Source: Pseudoalteromonas sp. 3D05 (GTDB taxonomy: Bacteria > Pseudomonadota > Gammaproteobacteria > Enterobacterales > Alteromonadaceae). Taken from it: a stretch of 64,000 nt of DNA. Under the pieces are notes generated by a model that saw only the letters and a list, made by a program, of their open reading frames with translations, was not told the origin of the DNA and searched no databases. Below are positions 45,314-53,104 of the stretch, piece by piece. The stretch spans positions 124,001 through 188,000 of the forward strand of contig NZ_PDUS01000005.1 in the NCBI RefSeq assembly GCF_002723455.1, in the 5' to 3' direction. How positions within the stretch are numbered: the stretch's first letter is position 1; the number at the start of each line of letters is the position of its first letter. Both the position numbers and the translations under genes were made by a program.

Positions 45314-45337
45314 AAACGTTTAGATGTCTATACTTCT
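45314..45337. promoter_or_regulatory. Three tandem MetJ-like boxes between mtnK and mtnA
   Basis: Three contiguous 8-mers, AAACGTTT, AGATGTCT and ATACTTCT, match the met-box AGACGTCT at 6, 7 and 6 of 8 positions. MetJ binds tandem 8-bp boxes with SAM as corepressor. A plausible mtnA promoter (TTGTGC, 16 bp, TAGAAT at 45363-45368) lies just downstream. The site is 60 bp before the mtnA start and 45 bp before the mtnK start. Confidence 0.75.
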
Positions 45338-45397
45338 TGGTTGTGCGATTTAAAAACTGCTGTAGAATAAATAACAGCGAAAATCTTATTAGGATTA

Positions 45398-46426
45398 ATG
45401 ATGCAAGACCTCATAGCGAGTAGCTTAAAATATCAAAATAATACATTAAGCGTGTTAGATCAGTACCTATTGCCGCATCAGCAAACGTGGCATGTGTGCA
45501 GTGATGTAGCGACTATGCGAGATTTAATCTTAAGCTTAAAAATACGTGGGGCGCCGCTGATTGGTATAGGTGCAAGCTTACTGATTGCGCATTTAGCTGA
45601 GCAGGGTGCTACAAAAGATACATTGGCAGCTTCGATTGATGAGCTGGAAGCTACCCGGCCAACAGCGGTTAACCTTATGCATTGCATGGCAAAGTTACGT
45701 ATCGCTTTACAGCAAAGTGACTTTGTTACAGCGATTGTAAGCAGCGCGGTCAATTTATTTAATGAAGATATCGCTTTATGCGAAAGCATGGCAAATCATG
45801 GCGCTGCGCTGGTGCAAAGTGGTGATAATATTCTTACTCATTGTAATACCGGCGCACTTGCTACCGCAGGAATTGGCACCGCTCTAGGTGTTATTTATAA
45901 AGCGCAGCAGCAACATGGCAATATTCATGTTTGGGTTGATGAAACACGGCCATTACTACAAGGCGGGCGACTAACCGCTTTTGAACTAGAGCGTTGGCAG
46001 GTACCGTATACGCTTATTTGTGACAATATGGCTGCAAGTTTAATGGCTGCAGGCAAGGTTGATAAAATATTTGTTGGTGCTGACCGCATTGCTGCCAATG
46101 GTGATTTTGCCAATAAAGTAGGCACGTATAATTTAGCGGTTTTAGCACACTTTCATAATATTGAATTTTATGTCGTAGCGCCGCTCACTACGCTCGATGT
46201 AAATACAGCTTGCGGCGCAGATATCGAAATAGAGCAACGCAGTAGCGCAGAGGTGCGAGGCGTCAGTGGTAGTTTTGGCGAAGCACTTTGGGCGCCGAGT
46301 AATGCCCAGGTGTATAACCCAGCATTTGATGTAACCCCTGCTAAGCTGATAACTGGCTGGGTGTTAGATACTGGTGTGTATAGCCAACGGGAAATAGAAG
46401 CAGAAAAGCTAAAAGAGTTAAGCTAA
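45398..46426 (+). CDS. mtnA: S-methyl-5-thioribose-1-phosphate isomerase
   Basis: A 342-residue eIF2B-like isomerase converting the aldose-phosphate from MtnK to methylthioribulose-1-phosphate. The catalytic cysteine lies in [12 protein letters not shown] (about 147-158) and the aspartate in [19 protein letters not shown] (about 226-244). Substrate-loop KIRGAPLIG is near 49-57. AGGA lies seven bases upstream of the first ATG; a second ATG follows directly, at 45401. Its 3' end overlaps the convergent RelA-like gene by 9 bp. Confidence 0.96.
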   Translation: MMQDLIASSLKYQNNTLSVLDQYLLPHQQTWHVCSDVATMRDLILSLKIRGAPLIGIGASLLIAHLAEQGATKDTLAASIDELEATRPTAVNLMHCMAKLRIALQQSDFVTAIVSSAVNLFNEDIALCESMANHGAALVQSGDNILTHCNTGALATAGIGTALGVIYKAQQQHGNIHVWVDETRPLLQGGRLTAFELERWQVPYTLICDNMAASLMAAGKVDKIFVGADRIAANGDFANKVGTYNLAVLAHFHNIEFYVVAPLTTLDVNTACGADIEIEQRSSAEVRGVSGSFGEALWAPSNAQVYNPAFDVTPAKLITGWVLDTGVYSQREIEAEKLKELS

Positions 46427-47482
46427 TAAAATACGGCTAAACTCAGAAAGAAACTCCGAGGTGTCATTTAGGTAATTGGGATATGCCTTTTCAATCGATT
46501 TTAAGTCACTACCAGCAACTAAGAGTACGTTATTTTGAGTTTGCTTTTCTTGTTCTGCATAATGAGTGAGTGCTTTTTGCTTTTTATTTGGGGCGTAAAG
46601 AAATACTCGACCTTCTTGGGTTTCTGTATTATGTACTAGCAAGGCAAATCCGGTATTTTTGGATTTGTTCTTAATTTCGTCTAGTTGAAAAGCACGATTA
46701 AATGCATCCAGCTTATGAAAAGCAGTAAGCTTTTTGTTTAATGCGGCAAGTTCATCTGTATATGCTTGAGTTTGCTGTGGAGTTAACTGAAGAGCTCCAT
46801 CTTTTAAAGCTAGAAACTCACCCATAATAAAAAAGAGGCGCTTCCAATCTGTATCAGCCATCTTTGGGTTTGTCTTTAACGTTTCTTTTTCAATAATATC
46901 GACTATTTCAACGGTAGTTGCCCATAAATGCTGTAGTCGGGTACGTAGCTGAACTTCAATTTGAAAGCCTTTGTAATCGTGTGATTCTAAATTGTTGTAA
47001 CTTTTATAAACCCTATGAATACCTCTATAGCCAGTTGTTTTAGGGTGTTCTATATAGTTATACGATTTTACACTGTGGACAGTTCTGCTTGAATCTAAGC
47101 TATTATTGAGTTCATTCAGGTCATCTAAATTATCTAAAATGACTCTACAACCTCCTATATCATGCATACGTTTGAGGTTGATGGCATTATTACTGTTACC
47201 ATCCAATGTATCACGTTGTAACTTGTCAATAATGGTAGGTAGACGTTTTAGTCGCCTTACTATCGTAGCAGATTCAAGTAGGTTTAACTTTTTAACATGC
47301 TTCCATACAAGATTTTTGATGATAGTGAGTGGGTACAAGTGAGCCGCGCGGTAGTTTTGAATTACCTCTGTAGCAAACTCAAAATCGCCTTCTTTTTTTC
47401 GAAAAATACGCCCAGCCTTTTCAACTTGCTTACGTGAAAAAGCTAGTTGCTGTTTAGACTTTTGATATTGTTCGTTAACCAT
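46418..47482 (-). CDS. RelA/SpoT synthetase-domain protein
   Basis: A 354-residue protein with a (p)ppGpp-synthetase-like domain at about 65-215. It has [15 protein letters not shown] (ATP loop), [11 protein letters not shown] (metal aspartate), [12 protein letters not shown] and [17 protein letters not shown]. No HD hydrolase domain is present. A C-terminal extension of about 130 residues ([20 protein letters not shown]) is of unknown role. Stand-alone synthetases can make alarmones or act as toxins that modify tRNA or nucleotides, and some are phage-sensing fused toxin-antitoxins. It interrupts the methionine-salvage cluster, so it is probably an insertion. Activity is not shown. Confidence 0.85.
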   Translation of the reverse strand: MVNEQYQKSKQQLAFSRKQVEKAGRIFRKKEGDFEFATEVIQNYRAAHLYPLTIIKNLVWKHVKKLNLLESATIVRRLKRLPTIIDKLQRDTLDGNSNNAINLKRMHDIGGCRVILDNLDDLNELNNSLDSSRTVHSVKSYNYIEHPKTTGYRGIHRVYKSYNNLESHDYKGFQIEVQLRTRLQHLWATTVEIVDIIEKETLKTNPKMADTDWKRLFFIMGEFLALKDGALQLTPQQTQAYTDELAALNKKLTAFHKLDAFNRAFQLDEIKNKSKNTGFALLVHNTETQEGRVFLYAPNKKQKALTHYAEQEKQTQNNVLLVAGSDLKSIEKAYPNYLNDTSEFLSEFSRILLA

Positions 47483-47565
47483 TATAAGAACCCAAGAGCA
47501 ACAAAAGATATTCTAAAAATATAGTACAGAGATAAGTTCCCCAAGTCACCTTACTTTAAAAAATC

Positions 47566-47901
47566 TTAACTTTTCGCCACATATACCCAAGCATTGTTGC
47601 TGTTACTAAACCGCTCCTCTACACGGATGTAGTCGTCTACTTCGTAGCTATCTGCACTGGCGAGTTCTTGCTCGCTAATGCTAAAAATGGTGCCCGTGAC
47701 GCTGTCGGTTGTTTGCCCTGTTTTTATTAATGCCGGGTGATACCGTTGGCCACTGCTTTTAAGCACGGCTGCATCAGTAATTTCCACTTCACCGACAATA
47801 TACCCAGTAAGCGTTGCCGGTTCGCCTTTAAGTAAGCGGCCAAAGGTATCAAGCTGTACCTGCTCTAATTGCAGTGTGCCGTATGAAAATAGCTTTTCCA
47901 T
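47566..47901 (-). CDS. Gamma-glutamylcyclotransferase/AIG2-like protein
   Basis: A 111-residue protein of the GGCT/AIG2 fold. LFSYGTLQ at residues 4-11 is the substrate loop and the glutamate in ADSYEVDDYIRVE (about 82-94) is the usual catalytic base. Family members release 5-oxoproline from gamma-glutamyl compounds. It begins 25 bp after mtnD on the same strand, probably as the last gene of the mtnB-mtnC-mtnD run. A link to sulfur metabolism through glutathione is possible but inferred. Confidence 0.85.
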   Translation of the reverse strand: MEKLFSYGTLQLEQVQLDTFGRLLKGEPATLTGYIVGEVEITDAAVLKSSGQRYHPALIKTGQTTDSVTGTIFSISEQELASADSYEVDDYIRVEERFSNSNNAWVYVAKS

Positions 47902-47926
47902 TGAAATTCCTTTATTAAGCGGTGCA

Positions 47927-48469
47927 TTAATCTAAAAGTGGGAATTGCTTAGCAATCTCAGACTCAGTACTTTGTGCGACCCAACCGTCAGTATTACTGA
48001 ATAAACGAATTGCGGTAAACTCTGGGTTGCTACCCATATCAAACCAATGTGGAGTAAGCTCTGGAACAGAGATTAAGTCACCTTGCTGGCAAAGTACTTG
48101 ATACACTTTATAGTTAATATGTAGGCAAAACAGGCCTTGGCCCTTAACAAAAAAACGCACTTCATCTTCACTGTGAGTGTGTTCGAATAAAAACTTAGCA
48201 CGCAGCTCTTCAGCTGCGGGGTTACCTTTTGCTAACGAAATTACATCAACCGTTTTATAACCGCCTTGTTGTTTTAAGCGCTCTATATCGCTGTTGTAGG
48301 CGTTAATAATCTCATCGTGAGTGGTTGTCTCGGTAATGGTTGCGTTTGCTTGCCACTGTTCAAACCGCACATTCACTTTTGCAAGCTCTGTTGCCATTTC
48401 AGAAGCTTTATCAGTAGTTAGTAATGCATTGGAACCATTACAATCGGCAAATATAGTAAGTTGACTCAT
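47927..48469 (-). CDS. mtnD: Acireductone dioxygenase
   Basis: A 180-residue cupin that oxidises acireductone to the 2-keto precursor of methionine plus formate (iron form). The metal site is EHTHSEDEVRFFV (HxHxxxE, about 93-105) with the last histidine in TPHWFDMG (about 137-144). Its ATG overlaps the mtnC stop by 4 bp. Confidence 0.96.
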   Translation of the reverse strand: MSQLTIFADCNGSNALLTTDKASEMATELAKVNVRFEQWQANATITETTTHDEIINAYNSDIERLKQQGGYKTVDVISLAKGNPAAEELRAKFLFEHTHSEDEVRFFVKGQGLFCLHINYKVYQVLCQQGDLISVPELTPHWFDMGSNPEFTAIRLFSNTDGWVAQSTESEIAKQFPLLD

Positions 48470-49152
48470 GCTAAATGCTCCGAGGTAAATTGGCTAAAGT
48501 CGTTTATGTAGTGATGCTCAGCAGAACTCTCTTGATTATCACGGATTAAATGTAAAGTTTTTAAACCTGCACTTTTGGCGGCATCCAGCTCCGCGACTAC
48601 ATCACTTAAGAACAGCACTTCACTGGCGGAAAACGGTAGCTGCGAAATGATATTTTCATAAGCGACGGCTTCTTGTTTAGCGCCTACGTTAGTATCAAAA
48701 TAATCGGTAAACAGTGGGCGAATATCACCAAAATCGGAGTATTGAAAAATTAACTGCTGGGCTTTTACTGAGCCCGATGAGTAGACATACAACTGCTGCC
48801 CAGCTTGGTGTTGAACTTGTAAAAACTGGTAGGCATCAGGGTATAAATGGCCAGTAAAATCGCCATTTTCGTAGCCAGTTTGCCAAATGAGGCCTTGTAG
48901 TTGTTTAAGAGGGGTAATTTTTTTATCGGCAGCTATCCATTCGAGCAATGTATTAACTACGGTGTCTATATCAGCATTTGGTTTTTCAATCAGTACTTTA
49001 ACTGCATCAATTTGTTCAGCGACTATTGCATGTTGCTGGTTGGCTGTTACAAATGTTGGCAATTGCGCTGCGGCATAAGGGAACAGCACCTCTTTGACAA
49101 ATGAAATACGGGTGATGGTGCCTTCAATATCAGTTAATATTGCTTTAATCAT
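48466..49152 (-). CDS. mtnC: Enolase-phosphatase E1
   Basis: A 228-residue HAD-family enzyme that enolises and dephosphorylates diketomethylthiopentyl-1-phosphate. The HAD nucleophile motif is ILTDIEGTIT (about 5-14), with the second motif YVYSSGSVKAQ (about 121-131) and the acidic motif LFLSDVVAELDAA (about 182-194). It overlaps mtnB and mtnD by 4 bp each, so the three are translationally coupled. Confidence 0.96.
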   Translation of the reverse strand: MIKAILTDIEGTITRISFVKEVLFPYAAAQLPTFVTANQQHAIVAEQIDAVKVLIEKPNADIDTVVNTLLEWIAADKKITPLKQLQGLIWQTGYENGDFTGHLYPDAYQFLQVQHQAGQQLYVYSSGSVKAQQLIFQYSDFGDIRPLFTDYFDTNVGAKQEAVAYENIISQLPFSASEVLFLSDVVAELDAAKSAGLKTLHLIRDNQESSAEHHYINDFSQFTSEHLA

Positions 49153-49778
49153 AATACGACCTCTGTGTGAAGACCTTCTAATTTTAAGCGTTCTAATTCG
49201 CAGCTAAATAAGAACTCTAAGCCTTCTAATTGGCGGCGTACCTCGCGAACATCACGGCCAACTACATACAGGCCGTGGCCTCGAATAAGTACACCGTGCT
49301 CAATAGGGGTATGCAGATTATGATCACTGACTAATATACTTAAACGGTCAATATTTTGATCGTTATCAAAAATAGGAATACTCAAAACCTCTAAATGTGA
49401 GCTAACTCCACTTAGCGATTTTTGCATCTCGTAACCTTGTAAATTTAAGCTGTGGCCTTTAATAATACGAGATAAAACCGTCGCCGCGACAGAGTGAGTA
49501 TGCAATACAAAATTCGCGCTAGGAATTAACTTATACATGCTTAAATGTAACTCGGTTTCAGCTGAAGGTTTAGAGCCTCCTGCTTGCCTATTACCTTGAT
49601 GATCAAGCTCAATAAAGGTGTGAGTCCCTAGCTTACCTTTATCGAAGCCGCTGGCAGTGACAACAAAACCTGTACTGGTACGCGCTGAAAAGTTCCCACC
49701 GGTTGCGGGTACCCAGCCTTGCTGGCTGATCCACTTTCCTGCTTCTATAAGTTCTGAAATAGCGGTATTGTTATGCAT
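49149..49778 (-). CDS. mtnB: Methylthioribulose-1-phosphate dehydratase
   Basis: A 209-residue class II aldolase-like zinc enzyme. The substrate loop GGNFSART is near 27-34, the glutamate lies in KPSAETELHLSMYK and the zinc histidines in LHTHSVAATVLS (HxH, about 97-108) and IRGHGLYVVG. It acts between MtnA and MtnC. It heads a minus-strand operon that faces mtnE. Confidence 0.95.
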   Translation of the reverse strand: MHNNTAISELIEAGKWISQQGWVPATGGNFSARTSTGFVVTASGFDKGKLGTHTFIELDHQGNRQAGGSKPSAETELHLSMYKLIPSANFVLHTHSVAATVLSRIIKGHSLNLQGYEMQKSLSGVSSHLEVLSIPIFDNDQNIDRLSILVSDHNLHTPIEHGVLIRGHGLYVVGRDVREVRRQLEGLEFLFSCELERLKLEGLHTEVVL

Positions 49779-49797
49779 ATATTCCTCGAGCTACCAA

Positions 49798-49821
49798 AGT
49801 TGTTTAGACGGCTATACTTCT
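49798..49821. promoter_or_regulatory. Tandem MetJ-like boxes between mtnB and mtnE
   Basis: AGACGGCT (7 of 8 against the AGACGTCT met-box) is directly followed by ATACTTCT (6 of 8) and preceded by a weaker AGTTGTTT (5 of 8). The pair closely matches the operator at 45322-45337, including an identical ATACTTCT. It lies 20 bp upstream of the mtnB start and would cover its promoter. Confidence 0.75.
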
Positions 49822-49876
49822 GTCATTTGCAATGATAGCATCGCTTTGGGTGCAAAACCATCATTAAGGGTAACCA

Positions 49877-51019
49877 GTGTTTGAAAGTAAATTGCCAAAT
49901 TTAGGCACCAGTATTTTTAGTCAAATGAGCGCGCTTGCAAATCAGTTTTCGGCGATAAATTTATCTCAAGGGTTCCCTGAGTTTGATGCGCCAGAGCTCC
50001 TAAAAAAACAGCTAAATCATTATGTACTTGAAGGAGTTAATCAATACTCGCCATCAAGCGGAGTACCACGTCTTCAGCAGCAAATTGCTAAATTAATAAA
50101 GCGCAAATACAACGCTAATATTAATGCCAACGAGCAAGTTACTGTGACGTCTGGTGCTACCGAAGCGCTGTTTGTGGCAATTCAAGCAATTGTGCGTAAA
50201 GGCGATGAAGTAATTGTATTTGACCCTGCTTATGATTCGTATCAACCAGCTATAGAGCTGGCTGGAGGGCGCTCTGTACATGTTGCATTGCATGCGCCTG
50301 ATTACGCAATTGACTGGTCAGTGGTAACAAAGGCAATAACAGCTAACACCCGCGCAATTATTATAAATACACCCCATAACCCAAGTGGTAAAACGCTTAA
50401 GCAAGCTGATATAGATAAACTAAGAAGTTTAGTCGCGCAACATGATTTGTACGTAATAAGTGATGAAGTGTACGAGCACATTACATTTGATCAACAACCA
50501 CATTTAAGTGTGCTGCGTGATGATGCGTTATTTACCAAAAGCTTTGTGATTTCAAGCTTTGGCAAGACCTTTCATAGCACAGGGTGGAAAATGGGGTATT
50601 GCATAGCTCCAGCTGAGCTTGCGGTGGAGTTTCGAAAAATTCATCAATACGTTACTTTTTCAAGTTTTACTCCAGCGCAACATGCGTTGGCTGATATGTT
50701 AGAGCAGCAAGGTGAGCATGTTGATGAGCTCAGTGAGTTTTACCAACAAAAGCGCGATGTGCTTAGCAACGCACTAAAAGAAAGCCGCTTTACTGTGTTA
50801 CCTAGTGAAGGTACCTACTTTTTATTACTCGATTACAGTGATGTATCAGAGCTCAATGATGTCGAGTTTTGTCATTGGTTGGCAGAGCAGGCGGGGGTTG
50901 CCGCCATCCCGCTTAGTGTATTTTATGAAAAGCACAGCAATGATAAGGTCATACGTTTATGCTTTGCTAAAAATGAAGCCACACTGATCCAAGCAGCGGA
51001 GATTTTATGTCAACTCTAA
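49877..51019 (+). CDS. mtnE: Methionine-salvage aminotransferase
   Basis: A 380-residue class I PLP aminotransferase similar to YbdL. The start is GTG? No: the frame begins at TTG/GTG-type position 49877 (GTGTTTGAAAGT follows GTAACCA), translated as MFESKLPNLG. LSQGFPEFDAPELL is near 35-48, NTPHNPSGK near 165-173 and the PLP lysine in SSFGKTFHSTGWKMG near 230-244. It aminates 4-methylthio-2-oxobutyrate to methionine, usually from glutamine. It overlaps the omega-amidase gene, which fits that donor. Confidence 0.9.
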   Translation: MFESKLPNLGTSIFSQMSALANQFSAINLSQGFPEFDAPELLKKQLNHYVLEGVNQYSPSSGVPRLQQQIAKLIKRKYNANINANEQVTVTSGATEALFVAIQAIVRKGDEVIVFDPAYDSYQPAIELAGGRSVHVALHAPDYAIDWSVVTKAITANTRAIIINTPHNPSGKTLKQADIDKLRSLVAQHDLYVISDEVYEHITFDQQPHLSVLRDDALFTKSFVISSFGKTFHSTGWKMGYCIAPAELAVEFRKIHQYVTFSSFTPAQHALADMLEQQGEHVDELSEFYQQKRDVLSNALKESRFTVLPSEGTYFLLLDYSDVSELNDVEFCHWLAEQAGVAAIPLSVFYEKHSNDKVIRLCFAKNEATLIQAAEILCQL

Positions 51020-51783
51020 CCATCGCTTCTATTCAAACATCATTAATCTGGCTGGATAAAGCGGCTAATTTGGCTGCATTTGATGAGAAGATTGTTGATA
51101 TTGATAATGCTGTCGATCTAATTTTATTACCTGAAACCTTTGCTACTGGCTTTGCAATTAATTTAGATTGTGCGGAGTCAGGCAATGGTAAAGTACTTGA
51201 TTGGATGGTTGCGACGGCCAAATCAACCAATGCCGTGATAGCAGGCTCAGTGCTCGTGCAACAAGGCGATAAAAAAGCTAATCGATTTTATTGGGCTTGG
51301 CCTAATGGAGAGGTGAAATATTACGACAAGCGCCACTTATTTTGTTTAGGTAAAGAAGGTGAGTTTGTTAAAGCGGGCGCGCGGCGCGAAGTGTTTACGC
51401 TCAATGGCTTCAGAATTTTACCGCAGGTGTGTTACGACCTACGTTTTCCGGTATTTCAGCGTAGCCGCAATGATTATGACATGATGATAAATGTGGCTAA
51501 TTGGCCAGCAGCAAGACGCAAAGTGTGGGATACCTTATTAATGGCGCGAGCGATGGAAAATCAATGCTATGTAATTGGTGTTAACCGTATCGGTGATGAT
51601 GGTAATGGTGTGGCACATAATGGGGGTACCGCAGTGTATGACTTTAAAGGGGATGCATTGGCTCAAGTGAAGGATAATGAAAGTTCTGTTTTGATTACGA
51701 CACTAGATAAAGAGCCACTTAAGCAATTTAAACAAAGCTTTCCTGCGCACTTGGATGCGGACGGATTTAGTTTGGACTGCTGA
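51007..51783 (+). CDS. mtnU: Omega-amidase, nitrilase superfamily
   Basis: A 258-residue carbon-nitrogen hydrolase. The catalytic triad is visible: glutamate in LLPETFATGF (about 40-49), lysine in YYDKRHLF (about 100-107) and cysteine in LPQVCYDLRFPVF (about 138-150). YafV-like omega-amidases hydrolyse 2-oxoglutaramate left by glutamine-dependent transamination. The 13-bp overlap with mtnE supports coupling of the two steps. It ends the plus-strand part of the salvage cluster. Confidence 0.9.
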   Translation: MSTLTIASIQTSLIWLDKAANLAAFDEKIVDIDNAVDLILLPETFATGFAINLDCAESGNGKVLDWMVATAKSTNAVIAGSVLVQQGDKKANRFYWAWPNGEVKYYDKRHLFCLGKEGEFVKAGARREVFTLNGFRILPQVCYDLRFPVFQRSRNDYDMMINVANWPAARRKVWDTLLMARAMENQCYVIGVNRIGDDGNGVAHNGGTAVYDFKGDALAQVKDNESSVLITTLDKEPLKQFKQSFPAHLDADGFSLDC

Positions 51784-51881
51784 AATAAAATGTTGCGATA
51801 CACTCCGTAGCTTGGGTTGAGTATTACGAAACCCGAAGAAAAAAGAACACCGCGAATAGCACGATTTTTGCGTAGATTCTT

Positions 51882-51918
51882 ACCCTCCTTCATTGGTGTA
51901 AAGGTTACGGACATAAAA
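51882..51918 (+). repeat. 37-bp intergenic direct repeat, copy 1
   Basis: Starts ACCCTCCTTCATTGGTGTAA and ends TTACGGACATAAAA. It matches 52127-52163 with one mismatch. It flanks a structured non-coding module before the tRNA genes. Confidence 0.85.
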
Positions 51919-51951
51919 CGATAGGCTTTTCATACTGATATTTGTGTCAAA

Positions 51952-52132
51952 TGTAGGGATGGGCTTGTTTACGTCCATGTAATCAATCGCTTCGCGACGC
52001 TTGCAGCGGCCTAAAATGTTCCTGACATTTGAAAAAATACATCCCTATATTTTGCCCTTCGGGCCGCACTGCGTGCGTTTAACTTTGTTCCAGACAAAGT
52101 TTGTTCTCACCTGGTCGAGGGTTTTCACCCTC
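51952..52132. other. Structured intergenic module upstream of tRNA genes
   Basis: This part of the 410-bp gene-free stretch 51784-52194 contains several paired segments. TAGGGATG (51954-51961) pairs with CATCCCTA (52040-52047). AACTTTG/CAAAGTT (52081-52101) and GAGGG/CCCTC (52117-52132) form local hairpins. It also carries GC-rich words such as TTCGGGCCGCACTGCGTGCG. No open frame is convincing. It looks like a dispersed intergenic repeat family member or a non-coding RNA. Confidence 0.45.
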
Positions 52133-52163
52133 CTTCATCGGTGTAAAGGTTACGGACATAAAA
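52127..52163 (+). repeat. 37-bp intergenic direct repeat, copy 2
   Basis: Second copy of the repeat at 51882-51918, with one mismatch (CATCGG for CATTGG). Its right end touches the tRNA terminator hairpin. Confidence 0.85.
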
Positions 52164-52183
52164 AAACCGCAATTAAGCGGTTT
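52160..52183 (-). terminator. Terminator of the tRNA-Ser transcript
   Basis: AAACCGC and GCGGTTT form a 7-bp stem with a 6-base loop. On the minus strand it is followed by TTTTTTT, 12 bp past the 3' end of the tRNA-Ser(GCU) gene. Confidence 0.85.
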
Positions 52184-52194
52184 AATTTAATAAA

Positions 52195-52287
52195 TGGCGG
52201 AGAAGGAGGGATTCGAACCCTCGATAGAGCTACAAACCCTATACTCCCTTAGCAGGGGAGCGCCTTCGGCCACTCGGCCACCTCTCC
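52195..52287 (-). tRNA. tRNA-Ser (anticodon GCU)
   Basis: Read on the minus strand, the sequence begins GGAGAGGTGGCCGAGTGG and ends CTTCTCCGCCA, with the CCA encoded. The 7-bp acceptor pairs with one G-U. The anticodon stem CTCCC...GGGAG encloses GCT. A long variable arm, typical of serine tRNAs, and GGTTCGAATCC of the T loop are present. It is the second gene of a two-tRNA unit. Confidence 0.97.
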
Positions 52288-52338
52288 GGCGCATGAACTG
52301 TCATTTTGATGATCGAGTGAACCACCAAAACCTAATAA

Positions 52339-52429
52339 TGGTGGAGAGATAGGGATTTGAACCCTAGAGGGGCTATAAACCCCTGCCGGTTTTCAAGACC
52401 GGTGCATTCGACCACTCTGCCATCTCTCC
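52339..52429 (-). tRNA. tRNA-Ser (anticodon UGA)
   Basis: On the minus strand it begins GGAGAGATGGCAGAGTGG and ends TATCTCTCCACCA with encoded CCA. The anticodon stem CCGGT...ACCGG surrounds CTTGAAA, giving anticodon UGA. A long variable arm (CAGGGGTTTATAGCCCCT) and T-loop GGTTCAAATCC confirm a serine tRNA. It is separated from the next tRNA by 51 bp and both share the upstream promoter. Confidence 0.97.
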
Positions 52430-52440
52430 GTTGGGAAAGA

Positions 52441-52469
52441 ATAATACGCAGGTGATTGGGGTGTGTAAA
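52441..52469 (-). promoter_or_regulatory. Sigma-70 promoter of the tRNA-Ser pair
   Basis: On the minus strand, TTTACA (52469-52464) and TATTAT (52446-52441) are separated by exactly 17 bp and lie 12 bp upstream of the tRNA-Ser(UGA) 5' end. This is close to consensus spacing and sequence. Confidence 0.8.
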
Positions 52470-52556
52470 TAGGAAAAAGATCGTTTGCTGGTTTTTTGTT
52501 CTAAAAGGTGCGTTTTTTTATAAAAAGGAGGTTTTTAATTGTTTTAAGAAGTGGTT

Positions 52557-52612
52557 GCAGCAAACGAGGGAGCTAAAGAAGTATCTTCGTTTAGTGGTTG
52601 GGTGTTTGCTGC
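52557..52612. ncRNA. Nested stem structure, possible regulatory RNA
   Basis: GCAGCAAAC and GTTTGCTGC form a perfect 9-bp outer stem 38 bp apart. Inside it CTAAAGAAG and CTTCGTTTAG form a second stem with a 3-base loop and one bulge. It lies past the 3' end of the 46-residue small protein gene and could be its 3' untranslated region, an independent small RNA or a protein-binding site. No poly-T follows on either strand. Confidence 0.35.
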
Positions 52613-52620
52613 ACCGCTAA

Positions 52621-52644
52621 AATAATCATGGTTGGGTGATTATT
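52621..52644 (-). terminator. AT-rich hairpin at the end of the small protein gene
   Basis: AATAATCA and TGATTATT enclose an 8-base loop, overlapping the small gene's stop codon. On the minus strand it is followed by TTAG. A weak terminator is possible. Confidence 0.4.
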
Positions 52645-52780
52645 TGTATTGTATTACGCCGCCTAGCGCGAGTGCTTTACCGTACTGGTTGAGTCGTTTA
52701 AGTATTTTTGCTTTGCGATTGGTTGGTTTTACGGCAACATGGGCTGCTGTATTTTGATTTAATGTATTTACTGTGTTCAT
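52640..52780 (-). CDS. 46-residue small basic protein
   Basis: A short frame starts at ATG 52780 with GGAG eight bases upstream and stops at 52640. It encodes a basic protein: N-rich start MNTVNTLNQN, then AAHVAVKPTNRKAKILKRL and GKALALGGVIQYK at the end. The C-terminal half could form an amphipathic helix (KILKRLNQYGKALALGG). The good ribosome site and the absence of another gene here support it. The remaining intergenic DNA (52470-52556 and 52781-53104) shows nothing clear. No family is recognised. Confidence 0.6.
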   Translation of the reverse strand: MNTVNTLNQNTAAHVAVKPTNRKAKILKRLNQYGKALALGGVIQYK

Positions 52781-53104
52781 TACTTTTGCTCCGGGTTATG
52801 TCTGTCTTGAAAACGTGGCTATTCTGACGTTTAATTGCACAAAAATAAAACGATAAAAAGTAAGGTGGCCGGATAAGAATAACTAATGCATTTAGGGTTT
52901 ATTAATTTGGCGTTAAGTTTTTTATTTTGTAGTACATTGCATGGTTATGAATTTTACTAATGCTGTAAATTGCTTTTTTACAATGGTTTAAAGGATTTTT
53001 TGTTTTTAATATGCATTTACTTTTGAATAAAGTGATTAATTATTCAGATTAATTTATTTTTTGTTTGATGCTGTTTTATTAGCAGCTTAATGGATGTTTA
53101 ATCA

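Noticed and set aside
46418..47482. Full-length RelA or SpoT
   Set aside because: At 354 residues it lacks the HD, TGS and ACT domains of the long enzymes.
44051..51783. SAM riboswitch before the mtn genes
   Set aside because: The leaders are short and show no long paired structure; the tandem 8-bp boxes explain regulation better.
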